A DNA stretch of 62,000 bases. Origin: Apostichopus japonicus (taxonomy: Eukaryota > Echinodermata > Holothuroidea > Aspidochirotida > Stichopodidae). The notes beneath the pieces are model-generated. The model made no database searches. It was not told the DNA's origin and saw only the letters and a list, made by a program, of their open reading frames with translations. The stretch covers positions 24,504,564 through 24,566,563 of the forward strand of contig NC_092571.1 in the NCBI RefSeq assembly GCF_037975245.1. The letters run 5' to 3'. The position numbers and the translations under genes were made by a program. Below are positions 35,201 to 62,000 of the stretch, piece by piece (within the stretch, counting starts at the first letter, position 1; every line of letters begins with the position of its first letter).

Positions 35201-38200
35201 TGCCCCCCCCTTTTTTAATTTTTTATTTTGTTAACTTAAGAAAATTCAGTAGGGATGGACAGTCCTTTCACTTTGGCAGTAATGGAACTACATAGTCAAA
35301 ATGTTGTACTTGTTGTTGGCCTGTTGTTTCTTGCTTATACTATGCAGTACATTTTCTAAATACTCATTTCTGACATGAAGTCAAAGGAATTAGCATAAAA
35401 ATGACTTCTGATTCTATTATCAAATGAATTAGGAATGTTTTAGGAAAAATTGCTTTTAAATCTGTTGTTCCTCTTTACAGCCGTTGTTCCTCTATGTGCC
35501 CTTCCAATCGGTTCATGCACCCCTAGCGGTTCCAGATAAATACCTCGAACCTTACAAGGACATCCAGGACAGAAACAGAAGGTTATATGCAGGTATGACC
35601 ACCTGTATGGATGAGGCCATTGGCAACATTGTTGGCAAGCTGAAGACGGCTGGGATGTGGGACAACACCGTCTTAGTGTTTTCTACAGGTGCGGTACAGT
35701 CTCGACCCGAATTTATTCATTTGTAATTTCCTTTAATAGCTCCGATGTTTAGTCTGCTTTATAAAGTTTCCCCGAGGGAGCTCACAGCAGAAAGCAGGGT
35801 TTGATTCAACTTTAAGTGGAGTCATCATTTGTATGCTCAACGACCTTGGCATCAAACAGAGTCAAGTTCTGTACCGTTATGACAAAAAAAATATAATATA
35901 ATAAAATACAGTGGTTCATAGAGTGAGATAAGCATAGAATTCTTTAGTTTAGTACTCTTTCAACAGATTTGAAAACAAAACCTCTGGATTTCTCAGGATG
36001 CATCTTTCTATCTTGTTTGAGCCTCTGATTGGATTTTAAAAATATGTCCAGATTTTTGGTACTTCAGAGGAATTAAATTTTCTTGAAACAGATTGGACTA
36101 AGTTGAGCACAGTAGTAATATAATTCACCTGGTTTGGTCAAACATTGAGTTGAACCAATTTTTGCTTCAGATTTGATTCAAATTTTTATGCATGAAATAG
36201 CCTCCAAAATCAAGTAATTTTTTGTCACAAAGGGAAGGGTCCCTTTCCTTAGGCCCCTTTTCACACCATGACCACTTGCCATCATTTTTTCTCTTCAGAT
36301 AAAATACAGTAAGACCTTTCCCTCCCACATGTAAAATTGATATATTAAGTATTGACAAAGTGTGAGTAACAACTACCCGTCACCACTTTTATGAACTATG
36401 GCTGGCTAAAATCTCAGGAATGTCTGTTCAATAAACTTATGATATGGCTTTTCATTATTTTCATGAAAGATGTATGAATTGAATCATTGTTGAAATGGAT
36501 TTGTTCATTGACTAAAACAGGCCTTTATCTACTGCACAGATGGACAAAACTTCAATATGAAGAAAAGGAAAAACTTTTCATAAGAGTAAAGACTTAACAT
36601 ATATTAAACTGACTGTGAAATTGTGAGAAATTGAACTGAAACCATCAAAGAAATATTTGGCTAAAAGTTCAAAAGCTAGTGAATTAAATGTTACAAGATC
36701 TTTGCTCTCATAATTGTATTTATTGAGGGTTTACTCTTTTTAAAATATAATTTCAAGGTTCTAATTAAGCTACTGCTGGGATGAGGGGGGAGGGGGGGGG
36801 CTGGAGGAGTTGCAAGTAAAGAGCTAAGCTCATTACCAAAACTATGGCTAACCTTTATTCAACATGGCAAGGTGCTGTATTTAATCACTGATTCCTCAAG
36901 TGAGGATGTTATGCATTTGTGTTTTTGGTGTATGTGAGGTAATATTGAGGTTGTTTTTTCTTCATTTAGACAATGGTGGGGAAGTGTCACAAGGAGGGAA
37001 TAACTGGCCACTAAGAGGCTGGAAGCATTCGTACTGGGAAGGAGGAATCCGTGGCGTGGGATTTGTCAACAGTGAACTCCTGCCCTCGGAGGTTAAAGGT
37101 ACAATCAGCAGAGATCTGATTCACGTCAGTGATTGGTTCCCTACTCTTGTCCACGGGGTGGCTGGACTTCCCGTTAATGACACAGAACTGGATGGCTTTG
37201 ATATGTGGGATTCTCTGAGGTAAGCAATATTGAGTCAACTAGGTTTGGGAGGAGGGAGATGCTGGATTGTTTGAACATCTGTTTTCTCTTTATTTAAAAT
37301 TTCTATGTTTGTTTCAATTTATCACTGAAGGTCCTTGAATTTCAGGCTTTTTGTCCTCTTATTTGCCCCCTTGTCTTCTCATCTATCCCATTGTCCTCTT
37401 ATATGCCCCATTGTCTTCTCACCTGCCCCATTGTCCTCTTATTTGTCCCATTGTCTTCTCATCTGTCCCATTGACTTCTCACTTGTGCCATTGTCCTCTT
37501 ATTTACTACATTGTCTCCTCATCTATCCCTTTGTCTTCTCACCTGCCCCATTGTCCTCTTATTTGTCCCATTGTCTTCTCATCTGTCCCATTGACTTCTC
37601 ACTTGTGCCATTGTCCTCTTATTTACTACATTGTCTCCTCATCTATCCCTTTATCTTCTCACCTGCCCCATTGTCCTCTTATTTGTCCCATTGTCTTCTC
37701 ATCTGTCCCATTGTCTTCTCACTTGTGCGATTGTCCTTTTATTTGTCCCATTGTCTTTTCATCTCTCCCATTGTCTTCTCATCTGCCCCCTTGTCCTCTT
37801 ATCTACCACATTGTCTTCTCAGCTGCCCTTTGCTCTTTGTATTATATTCCGTGAAATCCATGCTACTTTCTTTTATTTTCTCTGTTCTTTGGTTTTTTCT
37901 TCTTCTCTGCATATATAACAGGTCTCTGAAGTCACCACCAAGGACAGAGCTGTTGCATAATATTGACCCCTGGCCAAACCAATCAGCAGTCTTCAACACT
38001 AACATGACTGCTGCTATAAGGGTTGGTGATTGGAAGCTACTCACTGGTAGTCCCGGTAAGTTATTTACCAAGGTATTCAGTGTTTGTCCCAGATACAGTG
38101 ATTGATGATATTAAACGGTGGAAAGGTTAAAATTAAGAGCATGGACTTTGAGGGGGTGGGGGAGGGGGGAAATGTTTTTTCACTGAGGGACCCTGGTTGT

Positions 38201-38530
38201 GGGGGACATAGGGTAAGCAGACATTGACTATGCTGTCATCTTTGGTACTCATCTGCAGGTGACAACAACGGACAATGGATCGCACCTCCTGGGTCTGGTA
38301 TCAAACCACACCGCCCTCTGTCTATCCCAGGACAAAAGATCTGGCTCTTCAACATTACAGCCGATCCTTTCGAGCAAAAAGAGGTTTCCAGTCAGTACCC
38401 AGAGGTTGTAACTTCTCTTCTAAATAAGCTGGCAGGTTATTATAATGGCTCAGTGCCTGTGGTTTACCCCAAGGAGACAATGAAGGCTTCACCAGCGCTG
38501 AACCAAGGTCGGTGGGGACCCTGGGAGTAG
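32221..38530 (+). CDS. ARSB: Arylsulfatase B-like sulfatase (complete, 7 exons, 499 aa)
   Basis: Exons: 32221-32481, 33362-33548, 34169-34356, 35481-35688, 36970-37219, 37922-38055, 38259-38530; total 1500 bp with TAG stop. All junctions are GT-AG and in phase. Residues about 1-24 form a hydrophobic signal peptide ([13 protein letters not shown] core). Sulfatase marks: ADDLGYND with metal-binding D36-D37; [13 protein letters not shown], whose C74 is the residue converted to formylglycine; VGKWHLG with K128 and H130; and TDNGG with D282-N283. The wording ([31 protein letters not shown]) is that of the ARSB/ARSI/ARSJ group. Enzymes of this group remove 4-sulfate from N-acetylgalactosamine in dermatan or chondroitin sulfate in lysosomes; some invertebrate members are secreted. 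Human ARSB is 533 residues, so the length is normal. I chose ATG 32221 because the signal peptide follows; a second ATG comes right after. The exact substrate cannot be read from sequence. Confidence 0.92.
32790..33045 (-). repeat. SINE-C copy 2, in the first sulfatase intron
   Basis: Reverse-orientation copy of the unit at 15113-15395. On the minus strand it starts GCTGTGGCCAATTGGATAAA, has box B-like GGTTTGATACC, and continues into the same body (AATCTACAGTTTTCCCATC). It differs by scattered substitutions, so it is an older or divergent copy. Confidence 0.85.
33549..35480. other. Sulfatase introns 2 and 3 without recognised repeats
   Basis: AT-rich intron DNA on both sides of the exon at 34169-34356. 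A frame at 34636-34860 on the minus strand has no family support. Otherwise nothing to report. Confidence 0.4.
35689..36969. other. Sulfatase intron 4
   Basis: AT-rich, with a short G-rich run at 36785-36800. No SINE or transposon terminus recognised. Confidence 0.4.
37351..37830. repeat. Minisatellite in sulfatase intron 5, ~30-bp unit with 120-bp higher order
   Basis: Pyrimidine-rich units such as CCCATTGTCCTCTTATTTGT alternate with CCATTGTCTTCTCATCTGTC about sixteen times, and groups of four units repeat as about 120-bp blocks. The array begins about 130 bp after the donor at 37220 and ends about 90 bp before the acceptor at 37921. It is open in several frames as Pro/Ser/Leu/Cys repeats; this is compositional, not a protein. 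Confidence 0.92.
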
Positions 38531-39800
38531 TAGTGCATTGTTCTTGAGAAATCATATTATGGAATATTTGTCGTATTTGTTTTTCGTCAGTTCCTCATGT
38601 CAGTGTTTATAGGTGTTTGTATATACTAACCATTAATGATGAGAATTCTGTAGTGTCATTTCAAGAAGTCAAAATAGGCCCAGGTCTTGATTTTTGGGCA
38701 GTGAAAGAGGATGTGTTCCAAAAGTGGAAATTTTATTAATTTTCCTTCAAAAGAAGAATAAAACATACAATAATTCAAAATTTTGGGCTCTTTTTGAGTA
38801 ATTTGAGACATTTACTCTGCCCAAATGGTTGATCGACGATCGTAGTGATCAACTATTTTCATAATTGTTCATCTTGAAGTTGAGTAAGTCAAACAATAAT
38901 CTGAACAAAATAATATTAGTTTTTAAACGGATGGTCCGGGGACTATGGCCCGTGACCAAAAAAGTCAGTCACAAAAGTTTTTGGGTGGGTCGCTTGATTT
39001 TTCTAGACGGTGGAAAATTTTATCCACAGTTATTGGAGCTTGTTGACAGAGTTCCCTTTAGTTAGTCTTTGAACAGAAAGATGATAGTCCAAGCTGGTTT
39101 TCATGCATTGTGGGCCCCAAATTCTGAGCAGTGGGGGTCTGGTGGGTCATGGGCCTTAAAGGTTGCAGACTGCTGACTGATAAAGTGATGTGATATCTGA
39201 TTAAATGTCAGGAAGACAAAAGTCTGGTGACATATGATCAAAGTTATTACACCTCTTAATATTCTCACCTATGAAAGGTTGTCTTCTGAAACATGAAATT
39301 GTGCCTTTATTTTGGAGGCAACATGATTTGAAAGCATCTGCTCTTAAGATGATTATAAATACACTATATTCCACCATAGATTTTTCACTGCCTTATTCAC
39401 TAACATGTCATTTGCATCTAAGATGCCTATATGTGTATATATTTTTTTTTTACATTACCATAACAGTCTTTCTACATTTGTACTTATTGTGAACTTGATT
39501 GTGCCTCTAAAGAGTGTATTGATGTCCTATGTACCATGTTCACACCACATTTTCCAAATTGAGACAAAGCTTAATTGTGTCTATCCAATTGAAAGGGACA
39601 TCCAGTTGTCATGACAATAGGATATCACCATGATAAATAATGATGCTTTTATATGAGGACAATTTTTTTTTTTTAGAGTTTTTTTGTAAAGTATTGTCTA
39701 ATGCTTATTATTAAGTTGGATATTATTGTAACAAATATTTGGCATACCATCAACCTTGGAGGCTTGATAAAAAGTAAGTTCATTTTACAAATATTTTCTT
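38531..39800 (+). other. Sulfatase 3' flank with poly(A) signal
   Basis: AATAAA at 38757-38762 lies about 230 bp after the stop and is the best candidate for the end of the sulfatase mRNA. The rest of the stretch is AT-rich intergenic DNA without a recognised feature. Confidence 0.5.
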
Positions 39801-39832
39801 GTAACTAGAGGATACTAACCATGACCTCTCCC

Positions 39833-39932
39833 CCTGCCCTCTCCCCTGCCCTCTCCCCTGCCCTCTCCCCTGCCCTCTCCCTTGCCCTCTCCTTGCCCTC
39901 TCCCTTGCCCTCTCCCTTGCCCTCTCCCTGTC
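39833..39932. repeat. Minisatellite, (CCCTGCCCTCTC)n
   Basis: About nine copies of a 10-12-bp pyrimidine unit CCTGCCCTCTCC / CTTGCCCTCTCC in tandem. Confidence 0.9.
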
Positions 39933-40751
39933 TTTACTCCATCTGGAATCATTATGTCTGTAAATTCGATTTAGGCTTTGGGAAAAATCTTCCTTTTGTA
40001 CGCAGTTTTGTCTTAGTCATTTTGGATCAATCTTTTTGAAAAGATATTTTTTCATAAATATAAATCATGCACAATCAACTTTAAAAGCCCCTTTGGTTTC
40101 CTTGGTAATTCAGTGGTATTATTTTATCAGTTTCTCTATTACTTATGTACAACCACCCGCAGGTTTGAGAACGATAAAGGGAAAAAATAGCAGTATTAAC
40201 CCCTGTGGATTTCAGTCATTTGGTTTAAATAAAAAAAACAATTTTTGTCTCTATGGATACCACTAATATTTAAAGCAAGCTTGTAGGACAAAAATTATAA
40301 ATTTCTTCTGTATTTTAGTTCATGCATTTTTTTTTCTAGAACTATTTCTAGAACTTTTTTGTTTTTCTCGAAAGCTTGAGCTGTTCATTTCTGCCATTAA
40401 AATGAAGGGCTGTGTAGTTTTCATAGAATTGTTTTTGATGTTATTTTCTATGAATATAGTCATTTTTATACATGTTGGTCTTTCACGTCAAATAAAAAGG
40501 AACATTGAACTTTATAGTATTAAACAATTGAGTCATCTTTATTGCTGAGACTTTTGTGAAGTTTCTGCAGAATCTAGAAACATGAAAAATCATACCAATC
40601 GAAGGTTTTATTTATTCACATTTTCAAATTTTTGATTCCTTGCTACAAGCAAAGGGAATCTATGCAGTCAGGTTTATGGTGTGTCTGTGACACTTGTTTG
40701 GGTCCGCAGTAGCTCAACAAAGGAGTGATGGATAGTTGGCATAGTTTGCTG

Positions 40752-41136
40752 CAGTGGCGTAACGATGAGCCTGGGGACTCCTGGCCCAAAGGGGCCCCCT
40801 ATCAGGAGGTCCAAGCAAGCACGTCCGCAGAAATGTTGACAAGGGGGGGGGGGATCAGTAGGTCATGTAGGTGCAACACACTACTTGATACTATCTAAGC
40901 CAAGCGCCACCATCGGTTGGCACAGAGCGTCCCTTCAAATTATTTTTGCCAAAAAATACTCCTAGTTCCTTGGAAAGACACTTCCCCGGCATTTTTACAC
41001 ATCGGTTATTTTGAGATTTCATGTCTTAGGATTTTGACTTTCAATAAATTCAATAATGCATCAGTATTAGGGGGCCCCCTTTTGGTCGGGGCCCCCGGCT
41101 CAGCACGGTCTGAGACCATAAGAGTTCATGCTACTG
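40752..41136. mobile_element. hAT-type MITE, 385 bp
   Basis: Left end CAGTGGCGTAACG and right end ATGCTACTG are imperfect inverted repeats. The flanks GTTTGCTG (40744-40751) and CTTTGCTG (41137-41144) match in 7 of 8 bases, as for hAT insertions. The interior has GGGGCCCC-type palindromic runs and a degraded core module (40890-41005) in the same orientation as in 29506-29903. Confidence 0.78.
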
Positions 41137-41869
41137 CTTTGCTGTGTAGATGTATTATGGTAGGGTATGCCTATTCAAAACCCCATTGACTTACACACTA
41201 AATCATAAAAGTTATGTGGTCTCCAAGTCTAGATAGCAGTTCTCACTAGCTAAACCCAACCCATCACTGGATAGCTGACAAGTTCGCCATTCATGGCACC
41301 ATCAAGTATTTGTATCATGACCATTCAGATTTCTTGCTATCAGAGCCTGAAATTTTCGTCACTTGTAAACAAACCTCCTTATAATCAGTAGTAAACAATT
41401 TTCATACACTGCTCCTGGGAGGCATAAAGGGGACTAAATTGCCTTAATTGACCCAATTTTTGCACCACTTTTTGTACTTCCATTCATGCTTTTCAATATG
41501 CAAGCCACAAAAACCAGATGCTGATGGAGAACATATTAAAGAAAGTATTGATGTTCTCCTGCTGCTTTTTGGCACTTTTCCTGAAGGATAACACTCAGGA
41601 GGACTGATATAGACTCTAATAGGAGTATGCCACCTAAAGAAAACAGATGAAATTGTTTTTAAATTCCAAAATGATACTCTTTGTAGTCGCCACAATATAA
41701 ATAACAACAGAATTCTATGCAATTATCATTTTAGGTCCGTAAATATGTATTTTCTGAGAACTCATGCACATGCACTTTTTACGAAATAGATCCCAGGTCT
41801 AAGTCTGTAACAACATTTCCAGTCACCAATTTTGATACTTATCTCATACTGTGCGTAGCAGCAGTTAAT

Positions 41870-42480
41870 TCCTAACTTTTATCTGATTATAATGCTAGTA
41901 CCACTCTATACTGTTCCCTCTTTTCATGTTTTAATCCACTCGTACTGACAGTATGAGCAGTTCCTTACCTTTTGTCTGGTTCTAATGCTAATACTACTAT
42001 ATACTATCCTCCCATAACATGCTTCAAACCACTCGTATTGTCAGTTTGAGCAGTTGCTAACCTTTATATGATTATAATGCTAATACCACTATATACTGTT
42101 TCCTCATTTCATGCTTCAGACCACACGTACTGACAGTATGAACAGTTCTTTACCTTTATCTGATTCTAATGCTAATACCACTATATACGACTATTCTCTC
42201 ATGTCATGCTTCAAACCACACGTACTGACAGTATGAACAGTTCCTAATAATTATCTGTTTCTAATGCTAATTCCACTCTAAACTGTCCTAATACAGCTCT
42301 ATACTGTCTCATATCAAGCTACAGACCACATGCACTGACAATATGAACAGTTCGTAACCTTTACCTTAATACCAGTCTATACTGTCCTCTCATATCATAC
42401 TTCCAAAGTACTCGTACCGTCAGTGTGAAAAGTTCCTGACCTTTTATCTGATTCTGATGCTAATACCACTGTATACAATA
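41870..42480. repeat. Tandem array, ~94-bp unit, six or more copies
   Basis: The unit carries CTGATTATAATGCTAATACC, ACTATATACTGTTC, TCATGCTTCA, CCACTCGTACTGACAGTATG and AACAGTTCCTAACC. It is repeated from about 41880 to 42480 with some truncated units. It ends just before a MITE terminus, upstream of the EHHADH-like gene. Confidence 0.88.
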
Positions 42481-42505
42481 TTATTCTCTCTTATCATGCT
42501 ACATG

Positions 42506-42675
42506 CAGTGGCGGAGCGTCCATACAGTCAGGGGGGGGGGGCGGATGCCCCCCCCCCCCCTGACGGACTCAAATGGACTGCTGGCGCCCTTTTCAGCTTT
42601 TTACCACGTTTTAATTATTCGCGTTTATTGACTTTTTTTATTGCGCTCTCATCTTCCTATTGACATTTTTCACAT
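42506..42675. mobile_element. Truncated hAT-type MITE related to 29506-29903
   Basis: Begins CAGTGGCGGAGCGTCCATAC, a match to the reverse of the right end of 29506-29903, followed by a G-run/C-run pair and the shared segment ACTGCTGGCGCCCTTTTCAG. Similarity stops at a (TA)n tract near 42680, and the other end is missing. Confidence 0.75.
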
Positions 42676-42678
42676 TTT

Positions 42679-42709
<31 letters not shown>

Positions 42710-42841
42710 CTATATATATACATATATATGTAGGCTATATATCTATAGATATTTAAGAGCTTGTCTAAATTGATACAAGTTATATTGTTTACACTATTGT
42801 CTTATTTGACCGTTGATCAAGCTGCGGTGAAGTACCTTTCC

Positions 42842-42854
42842 GGATCAAAGGTGA
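42842..42854 (+). promoter_or_regulatory. Candidate DR1 nuclear-receptor element
   Basis: GGATCAAAGGTGA matches the DR1 consensus AGGTCAAAGGTCA at 10 of 13 bases and sits about 170 bp before the first ATG of the EHHADH-like gene. In vertebrates, EHHADH is a classic PPAR target. Whether this site is in the promoter and bound by an HNF4- or RXR-type receptor is inference. Confidence 0.3.
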
Positions 42855-43022
42855 TGTTTGTATCATATAGTGGTATCTTAATTCATAGATATGAACACTG
42901 TGTACTATTTTGGTCAATATTATAGACAAAGTCATGCAAGAGATTTATTCCCAAAACTGGAATATTGTTCATACCTTGTGTGAGTTGGCAGAAGACAGTG
43001 TGAATTGCTCATAAAAGAAAGT

Positions 43023-61383
<18,361 letters not shown>

Positions 61384-62000
61384 AGCGTCAAAATAGCCAA
61401 CGCCCGCAGCTAGTGTGGTTAACAATTCCTGGCCAACCTTTACAGTATTAGTCAAAATACATAAATTAACAGGTGATCAACCAAAGAAAATCTCCTAGAT
61501 TCTATTCAAACTAGACATTAATAATGTAATTTATCATTATTTCCCTCTAGTTTCTCACCAAGAAAGTTGTTCATGCTACTTTGTGCAGGAGGAAATTGTC
61601 CATGACATTTTAACCATTTTCTCTATTATTATGAAATCAAACTTAACTGTCTTTCTCATAATGTTCTGGTATCTTTTGGTTACTAGAATTTTATTAGAAT
61701 GTTTTTTTAGTACATTTGGCCTTTGTTTTTTTATTTTTTGTTATAAAATTTGAATGAAAATACTTTTGATTTTGGGCGTTATAGTCTAATTCTTAAGTGT
61801 GATGTTCATTTGTGTCTTTGTTCTGCTGGGTAGGTTGTCAGAGTTAAAAGTCAGTCCACTTTTGTTATTTCCATTTCTTTTATAAACTTTCATATTTTTT
61901 TAAACTTTCTTTTATGGCAATATGTATTCTGATAAAAGAATAAAGAATATATATTTTCAATTATTATTTTACATGTTTGGTATCATGCCCCCCTTCCCTG
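61384..62000 (+). other. Likely 3' untranslated region of the EHHADH-like gene
   Basis: AT-rich, with AATAAA at 61939-61944 followed by a TGTTTGG stretch: a plausible poly(A) signal about 560 bp after the stop. If the mRNA ends here, the last coding exon is inside the window. Confidence 0.5.
61939..61944 (+). terminator. Candidate poly(A) signal AATAAA
   Basis: AATAAA within GAATAAAGAATATAT, followed within 30-40 bp by a T/G-rich segment. It is the first canonical signal after the EHHADH-like stop that has a suitable downstream element. Confidence 0.45.

Noticed and set aside
37351-37830. Regularly spaced repeats that might suggest a CRISPR array
   Set aside because: Units are contiguous with no unique spacers, and the setting is an intron of an animal gene.
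37335-38105. 256-codon open frame rich in Pro, Ser, Leu and Cys
   Set aside because: It is the translation of the intronic minisatellite and runs into the true sulfatase exon 37922-38055 by chance. The upstream exon would meet a stop immediately if the intron were retained.

Overview
The window is animal nuclear DNA: AT-rich and intron-rich, with GT-AG introns, tRNA-derived SINEs, truncated non-LTR retrotransposons, many non-autonomous DNA transposons (MITEs) and microsatellites. The protein types and repeat types suggest a marine invertebrate deuterostome. An echinoderm such as a sea cucumber is my best guess, but this is inference. No bacterial operon, CRISPR array, rRNA gene or true tRNA gene was seen.

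Three protein genes lie on the + strand, in the order TTLL10-like, arylsulfatase B-like, EHHADH-like. I rebuilt their exons from splice signals, reading-frame phase and family similarity. (1) About 4377-23347: a tubulin-tyrosine-ligase-like protein of the TTLL10 polyglycylase type. Eleven exons are visible, giving 1119 residues, and the 5' end was not found. An NlpC/P60-like cysteine-peptidase-type domain comes first, then a 525-codon acidic Ser-rich linker in one exon, then the ATP-grasp TTL domain. (2) 32221-38530: a complete 7-exon, 499-residue secreted or lysosomal arylsulfatase B-type enzyme with its formylglycine site. (3) 43023-61383: an 18-exon, about 740-residue homologue of the peroxisomal L-bifunctional enzyme (EHHADH, enoyl-CoA hydratase / 3-hydroxyacyl-CoA dehydrogenase).

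The genes do not form an operon. They act in different compartments (axonemal tubulin modification, sulfated-glycan breakdown, fatty-acid beta-oxidation), and their adjacency carries no clear functional message.

The most interesting signals are in the EHHADH-like gene. It has a basic, acid-free 23-residue N-terminal extension that looks like a mitochondrial presequence. The first of the two hydratase glutamates is replaced by Leu while the second is kept. The visible C-terminus has no SKL-type peroxisomal signal. Together these suggest a retargeted and catalytically altered paralogue. Other points are the NlpC/P60 + TTL domain combination, inverted SINEs flanking an in-frame exon of the TTLL10-like gene, a tandem-repeat foldback element inserted in a SINE, a 1.6 kb insertion inside a reverse-transcriptase relic, and a short core module shared by MITEs with different ends.

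Intergenic stretches (1-4376, 23348-32220, 38531-43022) and the longer introns hold mostly repeats. The larger unexplained pieces are marked as such.
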